From the NCBI GenBank assembly GCA_050014095.1, contig JBEKDZ010000001.1, forward strand, positions 372,001-436,000: DNA of 64,000 nt, read 5' to 3'. The notes under the pieces are model-generated. The model had not been told where the DNA came from and did no database searches. It saw nothing but the letters and a program-made list of their open reading frames with translations. Source of the stretch: RBG-13-51-18 sp050014095. GTDB taxonomy: Bacteria; Chloroflexota; Dehalococcoidia; Dehalococcoidales; RBG-16-60-22. Of this stretch, positions 51,869 through 59,507 are shown in pieces (the first letter of the stretch is position 1; every line of letters starts with the position of its first letter). The position numbers were made by a program, and so were the translations under genes.

Positions 51869-52321
51869 GTCATTCTAGAGTCCCCCGATTATCCTTTTAT
51901 CCATCGGGGGACGAAGAATCCGGGGTGGTGGCCTTTATTCTTTCATTTCCGTTTCAAGCCAGGCTTCACTCAAGTCTTCCCACTTAGGATTCATCGTTTT
52001 TATCAACTCTACCTTCTTACTCCTAAGCAAACCTTTTATTTGTTTTTCCCGTGTGATGGCTACTGTTACATCTCCGGTGGATTCAAAATATACGAGCCTC
52101 GTAATATTACATCTTTTAGTAAACCCCTCGATTAGCTTATTTTTATACTGGTAAACACGACGCTCTAGGTCGTTAGTTACTCCGGTATATAAGGCGCCGC
52201 GTTTGTTCGAGAGGATATACACGTAATATTCTTTCAGATTTGTTCCAGGGTTTTTTTACCCTACCCCACCAGATTCTTCGTGGAGTTTACACTGAACAAA
52301 GCGAATGTGCTCCAGAATGAC
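51869..52321. mobile_element. Candidate repeat-borne element carrying a GIY-YIG gene
   Basis: Left end GTCATTCTAGAG (51869-51880); right end CTCCAGAATGAC (52310-52321) is its inverted copy with one mismatch. Inner arms CGAAGAATCCGG (51912-) and CCAGATTCTTCG (52269-52280) are a second inverted pair. The left part also has a hairpin CCCCCGAT/ATCGGGGG. The single gene inside is the GIY-YIG gene. The unit of 453 bases fits exactly between the SDR and CoA-transferase genes. Confidence 0.55.
51935..52222 (-). CDS. Single-domain GIY-YIG endonuclease-like protein
   Basis: 95 residues from a GTG at 52222. Homologues usually begin a few residues earlier; in this frame a CTG at 52237 would give that length (five more residues, LKEYY). 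Motifs: YIL (GIY position), LYTGVTNDLERRV (YIG position and the catalytic Arg), ITREKQIKG (Glu) and MNPKW (Asn). Such small nucleases are found alone in many genomes. Here it lies inside inverted repeats, which suggests a role in moving or keeping the repeats. No ribosome site is visible. Confidence 0.85.
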   Translation of the reverse strand: MYILSNKRGALYTGVTNDLERRVYQYKNKLIEGFTKRCNITRLVYFESTGDVTVAITREKQIKGLLRSKKVELIKTMNPKWEDLSEAWLETEMKE

Positions 52322-52326
52322 AAATA

Positions 52327-53541
52327 TTACGCAATGATTCCCTTATCCTTTAAAGCGGTGATTTCGTCCCAGCTCATGCCGAGCACGCCGGTAAGGATTT
52401 CCTCCGTGTGCTGGCCGAACTCCGGGGCGGTGTTACGCACGGTGGTGGGGGTTTTACTGAACTGCCACGGGGGCATGATTACCTTGAGCTTCCGCCCTGC
52501 CGGGTGGTCGATTTCGCGAAAATAGGTGTCCGCCCAGGGGGTGGGGTCGTTAGCGACCTCGGCGGGGGTTTTAACCATCGTCCAGATAACGTTCTCTTTA
52601 GCCAGTCGCTCCGCCCATTCCTGCATGGTCTTAGACTTAAAGACTTTATCCAGAATCTTGATAAGCTCCCTATTATTATCCATACGCTTTTCATGGGTGG
52701 CGTATCGGGGGTTGTGCTCCAGTTTGCCTAGCTCCAGCGCTTTGCAAATGCCCTCCCAATACCTATCGCCCTGAATGCAGGCGAGCTGTATCCAGCGCCC
52801 ATCCGAGCACTCATAACTGTTAAAGATGGGGTTGCTCTGGTTCAAGCGGGAAATACGCCCGTATTCCAGGCCGGTAGCTAGCACCGAGGAAAGCACGATA
52901 CCCATTGACCATATCCCACCGCCCACTAAAGAAACGCAGACCTCCTGGCCTTCGCCGGTACGCTCGCGATGGAATAAAGCCATCATTATCGCACAGGCGG
53001 CGTACATGCCGGTGGTATTATCCCCGAAGCCCGGCACCTGGAAGGGCAAAGACGTACCCGGTTCGCCTAAGGACGCCATCACGCCGCTGCGCGCCCAGTA
53101 GCCGACGAAGTCGTAAGCACCGACGTCTTTCTCCGGACCGTGAAGTCCGTAGCCAGAGAGATGAGTATATATGATTTTGGGATTTAACTTGGAAATATCT
53201 TTATATTCCAGTCCCAACTCTTTAAGCGCGTGGGGACGGAAGTTACAAACAAATACATCCGATTTTTCCACCAGCTTATATAAAATATCCCGTCCTTCAG
53301 GCTTCTTTAAGTCCAATGTGATGCCCTTTTTATTCAGGTTATAGAACTCGAGGACGTAGTTGATATCGTAAACCGGCACGTTGCCGCTGATTTTTAAAAT
53401 ACCGCGGGTCTGGTCACCGCCTTGAGTACGCTCCACCTTAATGACTTCAGCGCCCATATCCGCCAGGATACGGCAGGTTACTGGCGCCAGACCCGCCTCG
53501 CTGACATCGAGCACCCGGATGCCTTCAAGAGCCATCTTCAT
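52327..53541 (-). CDS. Family III CoA-transferase (CaiB/BaiF)
   Basis: 404 residues; ATG at 53541 lies 8 bases after GGGAGG. The N-terminal LEGIRVLDVS and the ADMGAEVIKVE block (about 28-38) are typical. The likely catalytic Asp is in GFGDNTTGM (about 170), with HRERTGEGQ (about 190) following. It moves CoA between an acyl-CoA and a free acid, which would activate the substrate of this cluster. It is separated from the SDR gene only by the GIY-YIG element. Confidence 0.93.
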   Translation of the reverse strand: MKMALEGIRVLDVSEAGLAPVTCRILADMGAEVIKVERTQGGDQTRGILKISGNVPVYDINYVLEFYNLNKKGITLDLKKPEGRDILYKLVEKSDVFVCNFRPHALKELGLEYKDISKLNPKIIYTHLSGYGLHGPEKDVGAYDFVGYWARSGVMASLGEPGTSLPFQVPGFGDNTTGMYAACAIMMALFHRERTGEGQEVCVSLVGGGIWSMGIVLSSVLATGLEYGRISRLNQSNPIFNSYECSDGRWIQLACIQGDRYWEGICKALELGKLEHNPRYATHEKRMDNNRELIKILDKVFKSKTMQEWAERLAKENVIWTMVKTPAEVANDPTPWADTYFREIDHPAGRKLKVIMPPWQFSKTPTTVRNTAPEFGQHTEEILTGVLGMSWDEITALKDKGIIA

Positions 53542-53564
53542 CGGCAATACCTCCCAACGGTACT

Positions 53565-53673
53565 GTCATTGCGAGGAGTACGTTCGCTACGCTCAGTATA
53601 AACTCCACGACGTGGCAATCTCATTCGCTGTTTAAGTCCAAGTTAGGGATTGCCACGCTTCGCTCGCAATGAC
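53565..53673. repeat. GTCATTGCGAG palindromic repeat, copy 2
   Basis: Ends GTCATTGCGAG and CTCGCAATGAC, inner GGCAATCTC and GGGATTGCC arms, 109 bases, between the thiolase and CoA-transferase genes. The middle differs from copies 1 and 3. Confidence 0.85.
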
Positions 53674-53681
53674 GGTCTTTT

Positions 53682-54872
53682 TTATTTTTCATTTCCGACA
53701 ATATTACAGCTACAGACGCCAGTGCCAGCGTTCCCACCGAGGTTGTGGGTCAAACCAAGACGCGGATTTTTCACCTGCCGTGGTCCGGCTTTGCCCTGGA
53801 GCTGCTTATAGACCTCATACATCATCCTTAAGCCGCTGGCGCCCAAGGGATGCCCGAAGCATTTGAGTCCGCCGTCGGTGTTCACCGGCAGCTCATCTTT
53901 GAGCGTGAATGTGCCGGCTTCGATGTCTTCCCGTGCTCGCCCGCGCTGACTGAAGCCCAGGTCTTCATAGACAATCATCTCGTGGATACTGAAACAGTCG
54001 TGCACCTCGGCGCAGCTGATTTCTTGACGCGGATTTTTAATGCCAGCTTCCGCGTACGCCGCTTTAGAGCCGCGGACGTTTTCCTCCATGTGGGTAAAAT
54101 CATAATCCTGCATCATCGCGCCCTGACGGGCACCTACCGTAATCTGTAAAGCCTTGATATAAATGGGGTCGGGGCGGAATTTCTTGGCCATATCGGCGCG
54201 GGTAATCACTGCCACCGCGGCGCCATCGCTAACGCCGCAGCAATCGTAAAGTCCCAGCGGCCAGGCGATAATCGGTGCGTTTACCACCTGCTCAATCGTC
54301 AGCTCATTCTGGAAATGCGCTTTGGGATTGAGACTGCCGTTATGGTGGTTCTTCACAGCTATTTGCGCTAAGAGTCTCTTGCCATCCTCCGGTTTGATAT
54401 TGTAATCGTGGAAATACCGCGTCGCCAGGTAGGCGAAGGAAGCCGGGGCACTATAGCCGGGGCCGATGCCCGAGCTGCCGTCCTGATTATCCCCAACAAT
54501 GCTGGGACCTTTAACTCCCGTCGCACCGGAGTCCTTAAGTTTTTCCACACCAACCGCCAGGGCGATATCACAAACGCCGGCGGCTACCGCATAGCTGGCT
54601 GCCCGCATCGCTTCCGAGCCTGTAGCGCACATGTTTTCCACCCTGGTCATTGGTATATACTGGAGCTGGAGGGGTGAGAGGGTAATGGCGGAGACACCGG
54701 AAAAAACCGTGCCAATCCAGGCTGCCTGGACGTCTTTAGGCTCGATACCGGCATCCTCGAAAGCCTCGTAGGCGGCTTCAACAATAAGGTCTTCCACCCC
54801 TTTATCCCACCGCTCCCCGAACTTGGTGCAGCCCATACCTACGATGGCGACTTTATCTTTGATACCTTCCAT
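53682..54872 (-). CDS. Thiolase family protein (SCP2/acetyl-CoA acetyltransferase type)
   Basis: 396 residues from the ATG at 54872 behind AGGAGG; the frame opens at 54902 in the repeat. Nucleophilic Cys in VENMCATGSEA (about 83), His in HDCFSIHE (about 285), and GHPLGASG (about 335) with GGNAGTG near the end. This is the SCP-x-type thiolase that in bacteria often pairs with a DUF35 OB-fold protein; the next gene upstream contains such a domain. It would cleave or form a 3-ketoacyl-CoA. Confidence 0.92.
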   Translation of the reverse strand: MEGIKDKVAIVGMGCTKFGERWDKGVEDLIVEAAYEAFEDAGIEPKDVQAAWIGTVFSGVSAITLSPLQLQYIPMTRVENMCATGSEAMRAASYAVAAGVCDIALAVGVEKLKDSGATGVKGPSIVGDNQDGSSGIGPGYSAPASFAYLATRYFHDYNIKPEDGKRLLAQIAVKNHHNGSLNPKAHFQNELTIEQVVNAPIIAWPLGLYDCCGVSDGAAVAVITRADMAKKFRPDPIYIKALQITVGARQGAMMQDYDFTHMEENVRGSKAAYAEAGIKNPRQEISCAEVHDCFSIHEMIVYEDLGFSQRGRAREDIEAGTFTLKDELPVNTDGGLKCFGHPLGASGLRMMYEVYKQLQGKAGPRQVKNPRLGLTHNLGGNAGTGVCSCNIVGNEK

Positions 54873-54897
54873 TTTTACCTGCCTCCTATATTTTCCC

Positions 54898-54980
54898 GTC
54901 ATTGCGAGGGCGAAGCCCGTGGCAATCTCTATCTTTGCTTACTTCAATCATGGGGATTGCCACGCTACGCTCGCAATGAC
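54898..54980. repeat. GTCATTGCGAG palindromic repeat, copy 3
   Basis: Ends GTCATTGCGAG and CTCGCAATGAC with GTGGCAATCTC and GGGATTGCCAC inner arms, 83 bases, between the HMG-CoA-synthase-like and thiolase genes. The first 30 bases are almost the same as copy 1. Confidence 0.85.
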
Positions 54981-54985
54981 AGCCC

Positions 54986-56407
54986 CTATTCAACCGGTTT
55001 AGCCTTCCAGAAATAGTTATGGATGCCGCGACTGGTAAACATTTTCCGGAAGGTCATCTCCATCATCATCCCGACCTTTATTTTATCGACATCGCAGTCG
55101 GTAAACTCACATATCAACCTGCCCCCACCTTCGAAGTCGATAACACCATTAACGCCGGGTGGATGAAGGGTCGGCTGGAGCTGGTCGACGGAATAGGTGA
55201 ATAGCTTCGCCTTTTTATCGGAGAATTTATATGGCTCGAACTCATCTTTAGCCTGGCACTTGACGCATACCCGCACCGTCTGCCCGATTTGATTCATCTG
55301 CGGTGTGCCGCATTTCTTACACTTAACACCGGTGAGGGACATGATGGTTTTTCTTTCCCGCCACCGACTCTGCAGAGAAATAGCCGTACGCTCCGGCAGG
55401 GTCGAAGCCTCCACCGGGACGAGACCCCGCCAGGTGAGGTACTGGCCGTAACTGATAGCGGTTTTGCCCGCCAATTGGTTAGAAATAACAGGTTTTTTCT
55501 GAAACTTTTTAATTTCATCGGTAGCACGGAGGATAAAGGCATCGGCACCGTCGCCGTAACCCACGAAGAGGATTCTATCGCCCGGTTTGGCTTTTTCGAG
55601 GGCTGCCGCGAGCATCAAAAGCGTCGCCGCCGTGCCCGTATTACCGATATCGGAGTAAAGCGGGTCCTGTACCTGTGTCTTTTCCAGCTTGAGTCGCCTT
55701 GCCAGAGCTGCGTGCTGGCGGACATCGGAGGCGTAATAGACAACGCTCGCAAAATCGCTGATGTTGAGTTTATACTTTTTCAGCAGCCCAGTTACAGCCG
55801 ACTGCATCGTTGGCAGATACCCCATCTCATCGATAAAGCGGCCTTCGGCGGAGCGGGGGAATTTATCTTCATCGGTACGCCAGAGGTCGGTAAAATCGTT
55901 GTATATTGAATAGCTGCCTTCAATTTCGGCAATGACTTTTTCCGTGCCGAGCATTATAGCGGCCGCGCCATCGCCGAGGGTCTGCTCCAGCGCACCTTTA
56001 GCCGCACCCTGGCGCGTATCCGCCGCCACCACCATCATCCTTTTTACCGAGGCTGCCTTAATGGCGTCGATAGCGGCCTTTAAAGCCGCCGTCCCTGACC
56101 GCAGCGAATCCGTAAAGTCCGCCGCGTGGCACTCTTCCTCAAGGTCAGCCGCGCTTGTTACAATAGCCGCCGACATTTTTTCCCGATACGGCGCCGTGGT
56201 CGTCGCCAGGAACAGTCCATCAGCTAACGCATTATTCCGATTTAAGCAGTCAAGCGCAGCCGTTACCGCCATCGTTATAGTATCCTCATCATAACCAGCC
56301 ACGGCTTTAGCGCCTCCCGCGCTCCGGCTGCCCCACATTTTGCCTATTTCCTCCCGGTTAAGCCGGTAGATGGGAACGTAAACCCCAATCGATGTTATAC
56401 CTGCCAT
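54986..56407 (-). CDS. HMG-CoA synthase-like protein fused to a DUF35 zinc-ribbon/OB-fold domain
   Basis: 473 residues. The N-terminal 330 residues have the thiolase-fold pattern of hydroxymethylglutaryl-CoA synthase (GITSIGVYVPIYRLNREEI, 19 residues, then DGAAAIMLG and DIGNTGTAA). At the nucleophile position the family has NACYGGTAAL; here DSLRSGTAAL, so Cys is Leu102. The C-terminal 120 residues are a DUF35 unit with a zinc ribbon (CKKC...CVKC, about 360-382) and an OB fold. It may act as a scaffold or as an acyl-CoA-binding partner of the thiolase next door. True synthase activity seems unlikely. Confidence 0.88.
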   Translation of the reverse strand: MAGITSIGVYVPIYRLNREEIGKMWGSRSAGGAKAVAGYDEDTITMAVTAALDCLNRNNALADGLFLATTTAPYREKMSAAIVTSAADLEEECHAADFTDSLRSGTAALKAAIDAIKAASVKRMMVVAADTRQGAAKGALEQTLGDGAAAIMLGTEKVIAEIEGSYSIYNDFTDLWRTDEDKFPRSAEGRFIDEMGYLPTMQSAVTGLLKKYKLNISDFASVVYYASDVRQHAALARRLKLEKTQVQDPLYSDIGNTGTAATLLMLAAALEKAKPGDRILFVGYGDGADAFILRATDEIKKFQKKPVISNQLAGKTAISYGQYLTWRGLVPVEASTLPERTAISLQSRWRERKTIMSLTGVKCKKCGTPQMNQIGQTVRVCVKCQAKDEFEPYKFSDKKAKLFTYSVDQLQPTLHPPGVNGVIDFEGGGRLICEFTDCDVDKIKVGMMMEMTFRKMFTSRGIHNYFWKAKPVE

Positions 56408-56567
56408 CTTCCCGTTTTTCCTTTCTTTTTACGTGCTGTTTTATCCAATACCTTGAATATTTGGGCAAAGCTGATTGACTCTTGAACACATAGAAAATCG
56501 GCCAAATGTATTTTCTACAATAGATATCTTATGCTGTAGGATAAAGAGTGTCAAATTATAGCCAGCA

Positions 56568-57080
56568 TTAAATGAACCGCTCAAAACGGTCTTTTTTAGC
56601 TTTACAGATGGGGCAGACCTCCGGCGGGCCATCACGGGCGCAAAGGTAGCCGCAAACTTTACACCGCCAGACTGGCAGCGGGAGGGAGACTAGCGTGGCT
56701 TTAGGTACATCCGCTTTCTTTGGCTGCCTTTTACCCGGCGGTGGTCGTCGCTCCGGGATAGAGCCGATTTTTATCCTCCCCTCCACCACCCCGCTAGATA
56801 CGTAGAGACTACAATAGCACGAATTATAGTCATCAAGGTCAGGGTCGCGGTAATCGCAGGGGCAAATGATATCCAGGTCTTCGTTTTTCACGCCTGAAGC
56901 CAGACGGCAGGGGCAGGAGGGATAACCATAGCGTTTTTCGTTAACCAGCAGTCCTTTTAAAAGCTCGCGGGTCATGGCTGAGTCCGGGTTAAGGTGGTAG
57001 CCGGCGGATTCCGCCTCGGTGCGCAGTTTTTGATAGAGTTTATCTATCTCGTCCGATGTTACTTCAGCCTGGGCGTTCAT
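56568..57080 (-). CDS. Ferredoxin-thioredoxin reductase catalytic-chain homologue fused to rubredoxin
   Basis: 170 residues. The FTR part (1-105) has C56-P-C58, C73-P-C75 and C88-Y-C90; the last motif is CHC in classical FTR, where the His helps catalysis, so it is Tyr here. A Pro/Lys linker leads to a rubredoxin-like domain (137-170) with C140-x2-C143 and C156-x2-C159. The ATG overlaps the glutaredoxin stop (TAATG). It should use low-potential electrons, perhaps through its own rubredoxin iron, to reduce a disulfide, with the linked glutaredoxin as the likely partner. Confidence 0.9.
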   Translation of the reverse strand: MNAQAEVTSDEIDKLYQKLRTEAESAGYHLNPDSAMTRELLKGLLVNEKRYGYPSCPCRLASGVKNEDLDIICPCDYRDPDLDDYNSCYCSLYVSSGVVEGRIKIGSIPERRPPPGKRQPKKADVPKATLVSLPLPVWRCKVCGYLCARDGPPEVCPICKAKKDRFERFI

Positions 57081-57358
57081 TAACCTAACGCCTCTCGGAT
57101 TTCATCCTCTTTAAAGCCGATGATGCACTTTTTGGAATCGATTACCATCGTCGGGAAGTTGCAGTCCGGATTGAACTTCGTTATTTCCTTGATTACCGCG
57201 TCCTGTTCATCCCCTTTTAAGAGGTCGACGTCGGTGTAGCTATATTCCACCCCCAACTCACCAAGCAGCGCTTTGGTTTTTTTACACCATCCGCAGGTAC
57301 TCAAGGCATAAAGCATCACCTTGCCTTTGTTCTTACCGGCAACATGGTTAATAGTCAT
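57080..57358 (-). CDS. Glutaredoxin-like protein
   Basis: 92 residues. Redox motif C-G-W-C (about 18-21), followed by the thioredoxin-fold pattern with NFPTMVID, a cis-Pro (about 70) and GFKEDEI. Family members reduce disulfides. The gene overlaps the FTR-rubredoxin gene by one base, so the two proteins are made together. The first 13 residues are polar and may be an extension; no other start is better placed. Confidence 0.9.
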   Translation of the reverse strand: MTINHVAGKNKGKVMLYALSTCGWCKKTKALLGELGVEYSYTDVDLLKGDEQDAVIKEITKFNPDCNFPTMVIDSKKCIIGFKEDEIREALG

Positions 57359-57507
57359 GATTCTGCCCTCCTTTACCCCATTATTTGCCTCATTATCCCC
57401 ATTCTAGCACAACTCGCTGATGATAGGAGATAAAGGGTGTAAAACCGAACCCCGCTGATAAATTTGGGGATTGATTTTTAAGGATATTTAGTTTATAATA
57501 TATACTA

Positions 57508-57537
57508 TATAATGTATTAACCGTTTACTCTGTAAAC
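57508..57537 (+). promoter_or_regulatory. marR promoter -10 and palindromic operator candidate
   Basis: TATAAT at 57508-57513 (another at 57494-57499), then a perfect palindrome GTTTAC-TCT-GTAAAC at 57523-57537, placed at about +3 to +17 of the transcript. The location suits autorepression by the MarR-type protein encoded just downstream. Confidence 0.55.
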
Positions 57538-57571
57538 CATCTCCACCCTATTTTTAAGGAGGGACATTACG

Positions 57572-58027
57572 ATGCGTGAGGAGATACAGGCAAAAGTTTC
57601 TCTAAATTTGCTATCAGTGCCACCGCTGATTTTCCGGTTGGTGCGTCATAAGGTAGTGACGACAACACTCGATGATACTAATTTGGATATCACACTACTG
57701 CACTTCGAGATAATGCATGTGCTTAGGGAAGAGGGGACATTGCACCCGGCTAAAATCGGCGAAAAGCTATTCATCGCTAAAGCCCAGATGACCCACCTCA
57801 TCGACAAACTCGTGGAGCTGGACTTTGTAAAAAGAGAGATGTGCGCCGATGACCGGCGTACCCTGAATATTACGCTTACCGAAAAAGGGTCTAAAGTGTT
57901 GGAGGAGCAGGATAACCTGGTGATTAACGCTATGAACGCTAACATGTTGTCCCTCTCCGACGCCGAGCTGGAGTCCCTATCGAGCTCGCTGCGGAATCTG
58001 CGGGATATTTTATTTAAATTACAGTAA
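57572..58027 (+). CDS. MarR-family transcriptional regulator
   Basis: 151 residues. Winged helix: HPAKIGEKLFIAKAQMTHLIDKL (key part AKAQMTHLIDKL is the recognition helix, about 68-79), then the wing with ADDRRTLNITLTEKG (about 92-106). Long first and last helices make the dimer. AGGAGG precedes the ATG. It leads two MATE pump genes and probably represses them together with itself through the palindrome at 57523. Confidence 0.9.
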   Translation: MREEIQAKVSLNLLSVPPLIFRLVRHKVVTTTLDDTNLDITLLHFEIMHVLREEGTLHPAKIGEKLFIAKAQMTHLIDKLVELDFVKREMCADDRRTLNITLTEKGSKVLEEQDNLVINAMNANMLSLSDAELESLSSSLRNLRDILFKLQ

Positions 58028-58066
58028 CAAAATTTCCCCACCGACTAGAAAGAGCAAACCGCGAAC

Positions 58067-59491
58067 ATGGTAAAACAGAACCACAACGCGAATATATTGG
58101 ATACAGAACACGTAGGCCGGCTACTTTTCAAGCTGGCGACACCGGCGTTCTTCGGGATGTTCGTCCAGACACTTTATAACGTCATAAATACGATATTCAT
58201 TGGCCACTCTACGAACGGCGAGATAGCCATCGCCGGCCTTTCCATCGTTTTCCCGGTACAGATGCTTTTTATGGGCGTCGGTATGATGGTAGGCATGGGC
58301 GGCACATCGCTCATTTCCCGTTCCATCGGGTCAAAAGAAAATGACCGGGCGGAGCGGACACTGGGTAATGGCATCACCTGCATTATCATTCTATCCGTTT
58401 TGTTAATGGCTGTCCTGCTGCCGAATATCGACCGTTTTTTAAGACTTATCGGTGCTTCAAATGAAGTCCTCCCCTATGCTCACGATTATTTGCAAATCAT
58501 CGTCCTTGGCACAGTTTTCAATCTTGTCGGTATGGCTTTGCTGAACTTTGTAAGAGCCGAGGGCAACGCCCGGGTAGGCATGATTGCTAATATACTGGGT
58601 GCCGGCTTGAATATCGTCCTCGACTGGATATTTATCATCGAGCTAAACATGAGCGTCAGGGGAGCAGCCTTAGGCACGGTCATCGCCCAGGTGGTAGTGC
58701 TGATATACTTAAGCTTCTATTACCTTGCTAAGAATAGCTACCTGCAGTTTCGTGTGAAGAACATGCGGTTGGAAGCGAGTATTTTAAAGCCGATGTTTTC
58801 TATCGGTGTTGCTTCCTTTGTGCAGACGGCTGCCAGCAGCATTTCCGCTATGTTCATGCTTAGTACCGTGGTAGCTTACGGCGGCGATATTTACCTTGCC
58901 GCCTTCGGCATCATCCAGCGGGTGATGATGTTCGCCACGATGCCGGCGATGGTCACCGGCCAGGGCGTGCAGCCCATACTCGGTTTTAATTACGGCGCCA
59001 AACGTTATAAACTGGCTTTAAAGGCTTTGAAGATTGCTACCATTGCGTCTACGTGTTTCAGTCTGTTTTCATTCGCCATACTATATTTTATCCCGGGGTT
59101 AGTTATCAAGATTTTCAACACCGATCCGGCTCTGGTGGACGCAGGTATCCGTGCTTCCCGTCTGGTCTTCTTGAGCATGCCCCTGATGGGTCTGGTCATG
59201 GTAGGCTCGACATCCTTCATGTCCATCGGCAAAGCCGTGCAGGCATTTGTTACCGCCGTCGCCAGGCCAGCATTATTCCTGATTCCCGCCGTGCTGGTGC
59301 TGCCCAAGCTGCTGGGACTTAATGGCGTTTTCCTCTCCTTCCCCACATCCGATTTCCTGACGTTGATTCTGACGATAGTGCTGATTATACCCATTATCAA
59401 AGAGTTCCAGCGCAACGCTGCCGCACAAAGCCAGTCAACAAATAAACTCACACCGAGTCCAACGCCGGTTAAACACATTCCCGATCGCTAA
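58067..59491 (+). CDS. MATE family efflux pump 1
   Basis: 474 residues, twelve predicted helices in two halves. The N-terminal ILDTEHVGRLLFKLATPA and the G-F-N-Y-G-A-K-R block (about 307) are typical of the NorM/DinF-type MATE family. It exports drugs or metabolites with Na+ or H+. It is followed 16 bases later by a second, similar pump gene, likely from tandem duplication. Confidence 0.92.
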   Translation: MVKQNHNANILDTEHVGRLLFKLATPAFFGMFVQTLYNVINTIFIGHSTNGEIAIAGLSIVFPVQMLFMGVGMMVGMGGTSLISRSIGSKENDRAERTLGNGITCIIILSVLLMAVLLPNIDRFLRLIGASNEVLPYAHDYLQIIVLGTVFNLVGMALLNFVRAEGNARVGMIANILGAGLNIVLDWIFIIELNMSVRGAALGTVIAQVVVLIYLSFYYLAKNSYLQFRVKNMRLEASILKPMFSIGVASFVQTAASSISAMFMLSTVVAYGGDIYLAAFGIIQRVMMFATMPAMVTGQGVQPILGFNYGAKRYKLALKALKIATIASTCFSLFSFAILYFIPGLVIKIFNTDPALVDAGIRASRLVFLSMPLMGLVMVGSTSFMSIGKAVQAFVTAVARPALFLIPAVLVLPKLLGLNGVFLSFPTSDFLTLILTIVLIIPIIKEFQRNAAAQSQSTNKLTPSPTPVKHIPDR

Positions 59492-59507
59492 CGCCCTTAA
59501 AATAACA

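Noticed and set aside
50259..54980. CRISPR array made of the GTCATTGCGAG repeats
   Set aside because: The copies are 1-3 kb apart, palindromic, variable inside, and separated by genes; no cas gene is present.
54986..56407. Working HMG-CoA synthase of a mevalonate pathway
   Set aside because: The nucleophilic Cys position is Leu and no other mevalonate gene is nearby.
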